Shown here piece after piece: positions 43,779 to 51,047 of a stretch of DNA of 64,000 bases. The translations under genes were made by a program, and so were the position numbers. Source of the stretch: Hymenobacter setariae (GTDB taxonomy: Bacteria; Bacteroidota; Bacteroidia; Cytophagales; Hymenobacteraceae); the NCBI RefSeq assembly GCF_007713685.1, contig NZ_VMRJ01000003.1, forward strand, positions 738,752 to 802,751, written 5' to 3'. The notes under the pieces were generated by a model. The model saw only the letters and a list, made by a program, of their open reading frames with translations, searched no databases and was not told where the DNA came from. Positions within the stretch are counted from its first letter, which is position 1. Each line of letters starts with the position of its first letter.

Positions 43779-44141
43779 AGGGGCGCGAAGCTACGCCACT
43801 TGCTTCAAGCACCACGTAGTGCAGCGAACACGCGAATTACAGCTCCCATTTTCAGGCAGGCTACCTCTGATGTCCTAAAAGTAGAGAAACTGAACAAGCA
43901 AATAGTAAGTGATCCTATGACAAGAGCAAGTTCGCTATGTAAATAATTATACAGTAGCAGTCTGGTTCTGCTCACAGTATAGCTTAGTTGTATTAATAGT
44001 ACCAGTCGCCGCCAGTAAAGTTGCCTGTCGTAAATACAAGCACTTTGTCCTTTCGCTGCGTGCGCGCCCCACGGTCCTTTGTGTCATCCTACCAGTCTCA
44101 CGAAGCAGGTAGGTATCTATTCACTTAGCCTCATCTGGTCC
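43779..44141. other. Intergenic region, no gene seen
   Basis: About 360 AT-rich bases upstream of the lipoprotein gene. No convincing coding frame was recognised; it presumably holds promoters. Confidence 0.4.
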
Positions 44142-44327
44142 ATGCGCGCGCTCACCATTTCGTCGTCTACATATTCTCACCAGCTAGCGAGCGATAACCG
44201 CTCCCGCCAAGCACTAGAGGCCGTTGATGCCTACTTACGGCGGGATAGCGCGGCTACCTCCCTTCGCGTTTTGGGCTCTCGGCTGGTGGTCCTGCTTAAT
44301 AGCTTCGTGGGAAAGCTACTGAAGTAA
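44142..44327 (+). CDS. Hypothetical small protein
   Basis: 61 residues from the ATG at 44142. The second half (RRDSAATSLRVLGSRLVVLLNSFVGKLL) is an amphipathic helix region, given here as SLRVLGSRLVVLLNSF. No paralogue or domain recognised; convergent with the tail operon. Confidence 0.35.
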   Translation: MRALTISSSTYSHQLASDNRSRQALEAVDAYLRRDSAATSLRVLGSRLVVLLNSFVGKLLK

Positions 44328-44380
44328 GAAGTAGTTGAGTAGTGCGGTGTTGGCTCGGTGCGCCTCGAGCGACAGTATGC

Positions 44381-44408
44381 AAAAGCCCCGACCAATTGGT
44401 CGGGGCTA
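44381..44408. terminator. Terminator of the tail operon
   Basis: GCCCCGACCAA and TTGGTCGGGGC form a perfect 11-bp stem with AAAA before it on the plus strand (a T-run on the minus strand). It lies 27 bases after the tape measure stop codon. Confidence 0.88.
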
Positions 44409-44434
44409 TCTCGTGATGCAACTGCGCTGCGGGC

Positions 44435-47400
44435 TTAGTCGCTTACGCTCGAGCGATACTCCTGCGAGCGCCCAATGGCTACTAAGTCCTCGCCTCGTAG
44501 CTGAAATTCCGCAATTACCCTAACGGTCTGTGTGTTGCTGTTCTGGCCATAATTGCTGATTGTGGGCGAGCTTGAGCCAGCAGTGCTGGTTGACTTACTG
44601 GCGCTGCTCGCTCCTTTGGCTACACCTGCCCCTAGGGAAAGCGCAACGCCCGCGGCCACCTCGGCGAAGCCCTTGCCAACGTTCCCAATGGCGATATCAG
44701 CCGCTCCGATGAGCACCAGCTGCTTGCCGTATTCCGACATAAAAGAGTACACCGTATCGAGCAGGCCACTCAACAGTGCCTCCGTAGTGTCACCCCCGGT
44801 GGCCAGCGCATACCCTACGCCCTCGGCCGCGGCACTGAGCGAAGAAAGTGCCGCTTGCATGGCCGCCGCTTGCGCCTGGTTTAGCGCTGATTCTCGACTA
44901 TTGTCGTTGTATTGCTTCGTTAGGTTCTGTACTTCTTCACTTTCCGGGCGGTGACCTTTGGCAATTAGGTTTTGAATAGACTCCTGCAGCTTCGCCGCCC
45001 TCGCACCGGCCGCGTCAAAGTTGCCCCCAAACACCTGGGCCGACGCTGCGATTTCCTGGAAGCTTTTGCCTAGCGAGTCCAGTTCTGCTTTCAGGGTCTT
45101 CGGCACAAATCCGTCCCAATCGGGCTTCACACTGATGCCTGCCAGTTTCAACAGTTCTTTGTTCAGCAGCTGCACTGGCTGCATGGCCTCGGAAATGTTC
45201 TGCATGTTGAGCTTGGCCGCCAGGGGCAACTCAAATGGAATCGCCCGCTTGGCATAGTCGCCTAGGAGGCGGGCCACATCCGCATCGAGGGTATCGCCAA
45301 TGTTTTGCGGTATCAGCGACTTTACTTGGACGGTTTTTAGCTCCAACTGCTCGCCATCGGGCTTGCTTTTGCTGATGCCCGCCATAATCCGGTCGGCCGC
45401 CTGGCTGGTAGTAACTAAGTCCTGAGCAAAGGTCTTGAAGGCTTTCGACGCCGGCGATACACCCGCATCTATCAGGCTTTTGAGGCCGGGGATGAGGGCG
45501 GCCGAGCGCCGTTCCAACACCTGCAACTGATTGGGCGCATCACCTAGGAAGTTATCGAGGGCCGTGAGGCGGCTCAGCTCTAGGCGCAGCTTGGCAATCG
45601 CATCTGCCGACTTGTGAGAGGCCTTATCGGTCCCCTCGAGCTTGGCGATGTACTCCTGCAGGTTTTTAATTAGGGGCACATAGGCCAGGGCTAGCTGCGC
45701 CGTGGGCGCATCCTGCTGCTCTTGCTTGAGCCCTTTCAACTCCTCGTGCAGGCCCGCCAGCAAGCCTTTGGTTTCGCTGCCCTGCCCACCGAGGAACTTC
45801 AGGGCTAGTTCCGTATCGGTGAGCGCGGGCGTGAGGCCGCCCTGGTATTCGGTGGTCAGGCTCTTGACGCTGGCTCGCAGGCCTTCCACCACCTGCTTTT
45901 GCTGCAAAAACTCCACGTTGGCGCTGGCTAGGTTGGCTTGCAGTTCGAGCACGGCTTGGCTACCTGCCTTGTAGGTCGTCACCACCGAGCCACCGCCCGG
46001 GCCTAGCGAGGGCCCGGCTACCTGAATGCCGCCGGTTCGGTTGAACTCGTCGGCCCGCTGCTTGAGCAGGCGGTACCGGGTGGCCAACTCTTCGAGCTTC
46101 TGGCTGGCAGCCGGTAGGTTCAGCGCGGCCAGCGCGCCCTTCTTCTGCTGCAAGGCCTTGGTGAACTCGTTGACCGCCGTGGCGCTGATAGCCGTCACGT
46201 TGCCGTACTGGTCGATGGCGGCGGTGGCACCGGGCACGGTGGCCGCCAACTGCTTGATAACGTCGTTTAGCTCGGCTTGCTCGGCCTGGGTGCGGTTAGT
46301 GGTGCCGTTGAGCTGCTCGTAGCGCGCCAGCAGCGGGGTGATGGTGGCGGTGAGGTTGTCCGTTTCCCGAGCCTGGTCCTGGTAGGTTTTTAACGCCCGC
46401 TCGTTGGCTGTGGCCAAGTAGTAGGCGCCGGCGGCCAGTGCTGCGATACCGGCAATAACTAGGCCGGTGGGGCTGACCAGGGCAGCTAGGCCACCACCCA
46501 GCAAATCCGCACCCGACTTAGCGGCTACCAGGCCCGCCCTTACCGCAGGCAAGGCTACCCCTAGGGTGCCCAGGCCCACCAGCACCGGGCCAGTAGCGGC
46601 AGCTACGCCCGCGATGGCGACAATGGCGGTCTGCGCGGGGGCCGAGAGGTTGGCGAAATTATCCCCAATGGCGGTGATGGTATTGCCCAGTTCCTCCCCC
46701 ACGGCTTGTAGGTTGAGCGACTTCGCAATACCATCCCCCACCTTCGCGCTGGCCACCAACAGCGCATCCATGTCGTTTTCATAGATGGCTTTGAGCCCGC
46801 CCGTTACCCGGGGCAACTTGGCTAGTTCCGTGGTGAGCGTGGCAATAAAGTCCTTGCTGCTCTGGCCCTGCTTTTTCAGGCTAGCCGAGATGGTTTCCGA
46901 ATCTACCGTACCATAGAGCCGTTGCAGCGCGCCCGCCACGGCCGGCGCCGCCGAGATGATGGGCTTAAGGTCTTCGGCCAGCACCTTGCCCTTAGCCGCC
47001 ATCTGCGAGAGCTGCGTGGTGACGAGCTCGAACTGCGTGGCACCGCCGCCGGTGGTGGCGATGGCGTTGGCAAATTCTTTAATTTCGCGGGTCGATTCCT
47101 GCACCGTAGTGCCCACGGCACGCAGGCGAATGTCAGCCTGTTCAGCTTGCGCTAGCCCGAGGCCGGGGGCCTTAGCCAGCGCCGTGAGTTCTTTGATGCG
47201 TTCGCCCGTCTGCTGAGCGGCTTGCTGCATACCGGTTAGGCCGGTAATGCCCGACTTGCCTAGTTCTTGCTGGGCCACGGCTTGCAGGCCGCTTTTCAGC
47301 GTTTCCATCTCCGCACTGGCCACAATTGCGCCAGTCGCCATCAGGGCCAGTGGGGCGCTCACAGCCTTAGTGAGGCTGGCGCCGATGTTTTGCATTGCCT

Positions 47401-47512
47401 CGCCGGCCTCGCGTAAGCCCTTCAGCTCCCGGCGGGCGTTAGCCATTTCGGCCTTAAACTGGGAGACCTCCGCCCCTAAGACGACCGAGATACTTGCTAA
47501 TATATCTGCCAC
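44435..47512 (-). CDS. Phage tail tape measure protein
   Basis: 1025 residues, the largest gene of the element. The N terminus is coiled-coil (VSQFKAEMANARRELKGLREA), followed by a long Ala/Gln-rich helical region. A hydrophobic zone at about 290-375 (AIVAIAGVAAATGPVLVGLG, LVIAGIAALAAGAYYLA) matches the membrane segments of tape measure proteins. More coiled coil follows, and a small C-terminal domain ends TVRVIAEFQLRGEDLVAIG, as in Bacteroidota siphophages. By the usual 0.15 nm per residue such a ruler would set a tail near 150 nm. It lies 12 bases after the gpGT-like frame and 3' of the chaperone pair, the standard order. Confidence 0.92.
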   Translation of the reverse strand: MADILASISVVLGAEVSQFKAEMANARRELKGLREAGEAMQNIGASLTKAVSAPLALMATGAIVASAEMETLKSGLQAVAQQELGKSGITGLTGMQQAAQQTGERIKELTALAKAPGLGLAQAEQADIRLRAVGTTVQESTREIKEFANAIATTGGGATQFELVTTQLSQMAAKGKVLAEDLKPIISAAPAVAGALQRLYGTVDSETISASLKKQGQSSKDFIATLTTELAKLPRVTGGLKAIYENDMDALLVASAKVGDGIAKSLNLQAVGEELGNTITAIGDNFANLSAPAQTAIVAIAGVAAATGPVLVGLGTLGVALPAVRAGLVAAKSGADLLGGGLAALVSPTGLVIAGIAALAAGAYYLATANERALKTYQDQARETDNLTATITPLLARYEQLNGTTNRTQAEQAELNDVIKQLAATVPGATAAIDQYGNVTAISATAVNEFTKALQQKKGALAALNLPAASQKLEELATRYRLLKQRADEFNRTGGIQVAGPSLGPGGGSVVTTYKAGSQAVLELQANLASANVEFLQQKQVVEGLRASVKSLTTEYQGGLTPALTDTELALKFLGGQGSETKGLLAGLHEELKGLKQEQQDAPTAQLALAYVPLIKNLQEYIAKLEGTDKASHKSADAIAKLRLELSRLTALDNFLGDAPNQLQVLERRSAALIPGLKSLIDAGVSPASKAFKTFAQDLVTTSQAADRIMAGISKSKPDGEQLELKTVQVKSLIPQNIGDTLDADVARLLGDYAKRAIPFELPLAAKLNMQNISEAMQPVQLLNKELLKLAGISVKPDWDGFVPKTLKAELDSLGKSFQEIAASAQVFGGNFDAAGARAAKLQESIQNLIAKGHRPESEEVQNLTKQYNDNSRESALNQAQAAAMQAALSSLSAAAEGVGYALATGGDTTEALLSGLLDTVYSFMSEYGKQLVLIGAADIAIGNVGKGFAEVAAGVALSLGAGVAKGASSASKSTSTAGSSSPTISNYGQNSNTQTVRVIAEFQLRGEDLVAIGRSQEYRSSVSD

Positions 47513-47524
47513 AACATCAAGTTT

Positions 47525-48106
47525 TTATTCTGTTATCAAGGAATCAAGGTCGCTGGCCGTCAGGGGAGCGGTTTGAAGGTTGTCGAACTCCGACAGGCGG
47601 GCAACTATCGCGTCAAACTCTTCTAAGCTCATCGGCTCGGGCGGCGGCGGGTCGCCGGGTAGGAAGAAGAGTTCCTCCGGCGTGATGGCCGGCGTCTTCT
47701 CCGCCCGGTTGAGGTTGACGAGGATAGTGCCGAGCAGGCGGGTGCGCCGCCAGGCTTCCACCTCATCGGCCTCCCGGCGCTTTTGCTGCCGCTGATAGCC
47801 GCGCAGCAAGCGGTGAAACTCGGCCAGCGTCAGCCGCCAGAACTTCTTCGGGCTCAGCCCTAGCTCGCCGAGGCCGAAGTCGTACCAGTTGCTCCATTCT
47901 CGGTAGGCGTCGACGGGTTCAGCGACTGAGCTCTCTTCGCGAACTGTTTGCTCATCGACGCCAGCAGAGGGTTTACGGCCGTGGTGGCTTCGCTGATGGC
48001 TTCGGCCAGCTGGTCGGCCTCGGGCTGGCTCATCTCGTCGAGCAGGTCCACTACCTGCTCCTGGGTGTACCCGGCATGGCCCGGCACCAAGCGGCGCACG
48101 GCGCAC
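47525..48106 (-). CDS. gpGT-like tail assembly chaperone extension, probably made by -1 frameshifting
   Basis: The frame stays open from 48106 to 47525. Only the part after about 47945 has normal composition (VDAYREWSNWYDFGLGELGL, SPKKFWRLTLAEFHRLLRGY, then EELFFLPGDPPPPEP). Before it the frame is Arg/Pro/Gly-rich and looks like a shadow of the gene at 47860-48291. The sensible part has no start codon of its own and lies in the -1 frame relative to the upstream gene. This is the layout of gpG/gpGT, where ribosomes slip to extend the chaperone with a domain that recruits the tape measure protein. No canonical slippery heptamer was seen, so the slip site is undefined. Confidence 0.7.
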   Translation of the reverse strand: MRRAPLGAGPCRVHPGAGSGPARRDEPARGRPAGRSHQRSHHGRKPSAGVDEQTVREESSVAEPVDAYREWSNWYDFGLGELGLSPKKFWRLTLAEFHRLLRGYQRQQKRREADEVEAWRRTRLLGTILVNLNRAEKTPAITPEELFFLPGDPPPPEPMSLEEFDAIVARLSEFDNLQTAPLTASDLDSLITE

Positions 48107-48291
48107 ATAATGAGACCCGAGAAGGCCTCGATATGGTCCTCGACAATGGCTAAGCCAAACTCGCTGGCCGCGCGGCCGGTGAGCTTGGTCCAGTCACGCA
48201 GTACGTTGAGATTGAACTTGATAGGGTATTGCGTGCCTGCAATGGTCAGGTTGACTTGCCCGCGGGCAGTGTTAATAGCAGTGGTGCTCAT
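47860..48291 (-). CDS. gpG-like tail assembly chaperone
   Basis: 143 residues. It starts with beta-rich sequence (RGQVNLTIAGTQYPIKFNLN), then a helical region with DWTKLTGRAASEFGLAIVED and DLLDEMSQPEADQLAEAI, ending in a Ser/Thr/Ala tail. Position directly upstream of the gpGT-like frame and the tape measure gene identifies it as the first tail chaperone. No tail tube or head gene precedes it; upstream is 540 bases of non-coding DNA with cos-like repeats. Confidence 0.75.
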   Translation of the reverse strand: MSTTAINTARGQVNLTIAGTQYPIKFNLNVLRDWTKLTGRAASEFGLAIVEDHIEAFSGLIMCAVRRLVPGHAGYTQEQVVDLLDEMSQPEADQLAEAISEATTAVNPLLASMSKQFAKRAQSLNPSTPTENGATGTTSASAS

Positions 48292-48310
48292 TTGAGGTGC
48301 TTGAAATGAG

Positions 48311-48329
48311 CCCCAATCTTCGATTGGGG
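48311..48329. promoter_or_regulatory. Hairpin in the 5' leader of the tail operon
   Basis: CCCCAATC-TTC-GATTGGGG, a perfect 8-bp stem with a 3-base loop, 20 bases before the gpG-like start codon on the minus strand. It may be an attenuator or terminator isolating the tail module from upstream transcription. Confidence 0.6.
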
Positions 48330-48495
48330 GCCACTGAGCTGCAAGCTTTAGCGGGGTAACTTAGGGGCAATCAGTTCGCTCATAAACCACTATAACAGCC
48401 TTGAGGCGAGGCGTAAACAATGACTACTCGCCTACTTTATACTGACTGATACCATGGCGCCTGGGGCACAAAGGCCCTGCAGCCTGCCTTTACCC

Positions 48496-48577
48496 AGGGG
48501 GGGTAGGGGGACAAAATCCTTCAGGCCACCCGCTTCTAGACCGTAGCTCAGCCTCACAAACACACGCGTGCAAAATT
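48496..48577 (+). other. cos-like packaging repeat, copy 2 (plus orientation)
   Basis: Contains GGGGTAGGGGGACAAAATCC, then GGCC, TAGACCGTAGC, GCCTCA and ACGCGTGC in order. The copy at 48761-48832 has the same blocks on the minus strand. The G-rich / CAAAATCC / GACCG order resembles the conserved cos region found between HNH and small-terminase genes in many cos phages; that link is from memory. Confidence 0.5.
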
Positions 48578-48760
48578 GAACCCCAAAAGTTTACTTAAAT
48601 TTAGGGGTTGAGGCGGCGCAAAAAAAACTGCGTTCTGAGTGCGTGAAGGCAGTTTCTGAGGGTTGCCCTACTTACTGCAACGTCGGGGTCGATAGGGTAA
48701 TTAATTTCGAAAACTCATCCAGGAGCTTTTCCTAAGATGACCCCTTTGGGTTGTATTAGG

Positions 48761-48832
48761 CACGCGTGAAAAGTTGAGGCAGGACTTCGGTCTAAGGGAG
48801 AGGAGGCCAGCGGATTTTGGCCTCCTACCCCT
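48761..48832 (-). other. cos-like packaging repeat, copy 1 (beside HNH)
   Basis: On the minus strand, immediately after the HNH stop codon: GGGGTAGGAGGCCAAAATCC, then GGCC, TAGACCGAAG, GCCTCA and ACGCGTGC. This is exactly where cos lies in HNH-encoding phages, but no terminase gene follows. Confidence 0.55.
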
Positions 48833-48836
48833 AGGC

Positions 48837-49142
48837 CTACTGGGCGCGCTCGGAGGCGCTTTTGCGCTGATGGCAGGGGCGGCACAGCGACTGGTGGTTG
48901 GCCGGGTCCCAGAAGTCACCACCTAGGCGCACGGGCTGGATGTGGTCGGCCACCGTGGCGGGGGTAGTGCGGCCGACAGCGGTGCAGGCGGCGCAGCAGG
49001 GTTGCCGGGCCAACTGGGCCACGCGAGCTTTCTGCCAGCGCGCGGTACCGTACTCGGGGGAGCGGGCGGCGTGCTGCTGGTATTCCCGTTTCTGCGGGGT
49101 GGGCTGCCAGGGACGCCTAACTGGTTTTGGTAAGCTCGGCAT
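48837..49142 (-). CDS. HNH endonuclease, phage packaging type
   Basis: 101 residues. Basic N terminus, then the HNH module: CCAACTAVGR (first Cys pair), VADHIQPVRLGG (the catalytic His region), DPANHQSLCRPCHQRKSASE (Asn, second Cys pair and terminal His). Such HNH proteins act with the terminase in cutting cos during DNA packaging. The terminase itself is missing; instead a cos-like repeat follows the gene. It starts 6 bases after the upstream zinc-finger gene. Confidence 0.88.
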   Translation of the reverse strand: MPSLPKPVRRPWQPTPQKREYQQHAARSPEYGTARWQKARVAQLARQPCCAACTAVGRTTPATVADHIQPVRLGGDFWDPANHQSLCRPCHQRKSASERAQ

Positions 49143-49148
49143 GGGATG

Positions 49149-49508
49149 TTAGAATAGTTGTGGGGTAGCCTGGGCCGCCGCCAGGCGGGCGGCTGCAAGC
49201 CGTTCTTTGCGCCGAGCCGCCCGGCGGCGGTAGCCGGGCAGCATGTTGTCGGGGTGTTCGCGTTGCCACTTTAGGATATAGGGGCGGCGACGCTTAGAGC
49301 GGATGCGCTCGGCTTCGCGAATACGCTCAGCATGCTCGGCACTACTGCGCAGTGCCCGACTCTCGGCGGCGCGGCAGGCCTTACAGGTGCCGCGGTGGGT
49401 CTGCCTGGCTTTTTCGAAGGGAAAGCGCTCGAGTGGCTGTGGAATACCACACTTTCGGCAGACTTTAGTGGTGGGTTCGATAGGGATAATGCAAGTTAAA
49501 GAGTTCAT
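49149..49508 (-). CDS. Zinc-finger protein, phage type
   Basis: 119 residues. KVCRKCGIPQPLERFPFEKA and GTCKACRAAESRAL form a CxxC...CxxC finger of the type found at the N terminus of endonuclease VII-like phage proteins; a long basic helical tail follows. No nuclease residues beyond the finger are evident. It precedes the HNH gene by 6 bases and is probably co-expressed. Confidence 0.65.
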   Translation of the reverse strand: MNSLTCIIPIEPTTKVCRKCGIPQPLERFPFEKARQTHRGTCKACRAAESRALRSSAEHAERIREAERIRSKRRRPYILKWQREHPDNMLPGYRRRAARRKERLAAARLAAAQATPQLF

Positions 49509-49589
49509 AATGCTTTATTTAAAAACTTTGATAACGGTAAAATACAATTAATAAAAAAAGAGTCTAACCTGACAGCGTAGAAATTTTAC

Positions 49590-49645
49590 TCACCGCTGCG
49601 GTCTAGGCTAGGGCCAGCTGGAGGATTTTGACCCCCTACCCCCTA
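49590..49645 (-). other. cos-like packaging repeat, copy 3
   Basis: On the minus strand: GGGGTAGGGGGTCAAAATCC, CCAGCTGGCC, then TAGACCGCAGCGG. It shares the blocks of the other two copies but lacks the downstream ACGCGTGC. It lies upstream of the zinc-finger gene and touches the stop codon of the gene at 49643. Confidence 0.5.
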
Positions 49646-50059
49646 GGCTGGGGTAGTGCCTTGCTCGGCCTGCCAGGCGGCCTGGGCGGCTTGCTCCAGA
49701 AAGGCCGTGTAGGCCTGCGCGAAAGCTGGGGCTGGCAGCAATGGGTAGTAGCCAAGCTGGGCGGGCTCACCGGGCAGTAGGTAGAGCATGAGCGGCGGCT
49801 CGTCGGGGTTCAGTAGGCTAAAGGGCAGGCGCACATTGTGGATGCGCAGGTTGCGGCCATTGCCGGGGGTGATGAAACGCTCGGCCTCGGGCCGTAGGTC
49901 CAGGTGCCAGTAATCGCTGCCCTTAGGTGGGGGTACCAGGTTGGCCGGCTGGCCGCTCGCTAAGTGCAGTTGCTCGACCAGAGTGGGATGCAGGTACACG
50001 CGGCCCTGGTCGTTGATCGTTAGGGACGGTAACGGGGGCTGAGGGGTAGCGAGTGTCAT
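49643..50059 (-). CDS. Conserved element protein, family B copy 2
   Basis: 138 residues. LPSLTINDQGRVYLHPTLVEQL, split as LTINDQGRVYLHPTLV, then ASGQPANLVPPP and WHLDLRPEAERFI. The protein at 50056-50415 has LTVNAKGRVYFSKALL, RTGQAIDLLPP and WQLDLRSTATRRI, so the two are tandem paralogues. The N-terminal plan resembles an AbrB-like swapped hairpin. Start codon overlaps the stop of 50056-50415 by 4 bases. Confidence 0.6.
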   Translation of the reverse strand: MTLATPQPPLPSLTINDQGRVYLHPTLVEQLHLASGQPANLVPPPKGSDYWHLDLRPEAERFITPGNGRNLRIHNVRLPFSLLNPDEPPLMLYLLPGEPAQLGYYPLLPAPAFAQAYTAFLEQAAQAAWQAEQGTTPA

Positions 50060-50415
50060 CGTGTTGAAGCAGGTAGTAGTAAGTAAAGGCCAGTGACAGC
50101 GGGGGCCGTAGGGGGGAGGGTAAGCGTAAGGGGCATGCTAGGATCAACTAGGCCAGCTGAGAAGCGCACGCCATCGATGCGAGGGCCAGCAGGAGGATAC
50201 CAGCGAATGCGGCGAGTGGCTGTGGAGCGCAAATCAAGCTGCCAGTGGAGACAGTCGGAGCAGGGCGGCAGCAGGTCAATGGCTTGGCCGGTGCGCAGGC
50301 TCATCTTGTGAAGCAGCGCCTTGCTGAAGTAGACACGGCCTTTGGCATTCACCGTGAGGGTGGGTAGCGGGGCTGGCGGGGGCGTATGGTGGGCCAGGAT
50401 ATAAGTAGGGAGCAT
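50056..50415 (-). CDS. Conserved element protein, family B copy 1
   Basis: About 119 residues from the ATG at 50415; the upstream in-frame sequence is Pro/Ser-rich and not shared by the paralogue. Same order of motifs as 49643-50059, closing with GLYLLLPAS against GYYPLLPAP. The overlap ATGA with the next gene means coupled translation. A DNA-binding AbrB-like role is a guess. Confidence 0.58.
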   Translation of the reverse strand: MLPTYILAHHTPPPAPLPTLTVNAKGRVYFSKALLHKMSLRTGQAIDLLPPCSDCLHWQLDLRSTATRRIRWYPPAGPRIDGVRFSAGLVDPSMPLTLTLPPTAPAVTGLYLLLPASTR

Positions 50416-50449
50416 CACTGAAAAAGGATAGGGCAGAAGAGGTAATGAG

Positions 50450-50833
50450 CTAGTTCCGGCGGCGCCGCTCGACCTTGGTGACAGCGCGAGCGTGGGCCAG
50501 CAGGGCCAGTATCGCCTGGTACGCCCGCCGCTCGGGGTAATAGGCAGCATGCAGGCGGCCCTGAGTGGTGAGGGTAAAGCGCACGCAGTCGCGGGCGGTA
50601 GGCTGGGCGTCACCCAGTACGCGGCAGACAAAGGCGGCTACCCGGGCCGGGAAGAGCCCCGTGTTGGGTTCTTCGCCGTCTTGGTCGATGCAAATGCGCA
50701 CCAGGCGGCCGGCGTCGAGGTCGGCTTGCTTGCGGCGGTCACGGCGCTTTTCCAGGGCGAGGTACTGCTGCTCGGCGCGCTGTTGGTGCTCGGCTTGGTG
50801 GTAGGTGGTCAGGAGGTCTTTTGCAGAAAGCAT
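50450..50833 (-). CDS. Conserved element protein, family C copy 1
   Basis: 127 residues. DAGRLVRICIDQDGEE, LFPARVAAFVCRVLG and CVRFTLTTQGRLH match AAGRLVAIRYIGPDGE, LYPARVAAHARRLLG and LALAFTTQGSTD of the protein at 53948-54352. Highly basic termini suggest nucleic-acid contact. The gene lies on the far side of the candidate origin from the primase gene. Confidence 0.55.
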   Translation of the reverse strand: MLSAKDLLTTYHQAEHQQRAEQQYLALEKRRDRRKQADLDAGRLVRICIDQDGEEPNTGLFPARVAAFVCRVLGDAQPTARDCVRFTLTTQGRLHAAYYPERRAYQAILALLAHARAVTKVERRRRN

Positions 50834-50845
50834 GGGGGAGAGAAT

Positions 50846-51047
50846 GATGTAACAGATTATATTTCTATATTTTTTACAAATAGCTTTTGATTGTCAGCGG
50901 TTTGTGTGCTTTGTCACAGATGTAACAGTTTGCCCCTGATTCCTTATGCTATCCCTGTTATTTATATTTTTCCTATATGTGTGTTTAAAGGAAAAGTGCA
51001 AATGAAGCAGAGTAGGGGGTAGAGAGGAATTGAACTGTTACATCTGT
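50846..51047. other. Candidate replication origin with TGTAACAG iterons
   Basis: A 15-bp perfect inverted repeat, ACAGATGTAACAGTT (50916-50930) and AACTGTTACATCTGT (51033-51047), brackets about 100 AT-rich bases. GATGTAACAGAT recurs at 50846-50857 and CTGTTACA again at the 3' end of the primase gene. A repeated motif in AT-rich DNA beside the replication gene is typical of satellite and plasmid origins. Confidence 0.5.

Noticed and set aside
43779..44078. Possible promoter or RNA in the AT-rich gap upstream of the lipoprotein at 43182
   Set aside because: No TAnnTTTG element, hairpin with T-run, or conserved RNA fold could be seen.
48701..48922. Minus-strand frame of 73 codons after the HNH gene, tested as a small terminase
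   Set aside because: Ser/Arg/Pro-rich, overlaps HNH and the cos-like repeat, and lacks any small-terminase HTH; it is cos-region DNA read as protein.
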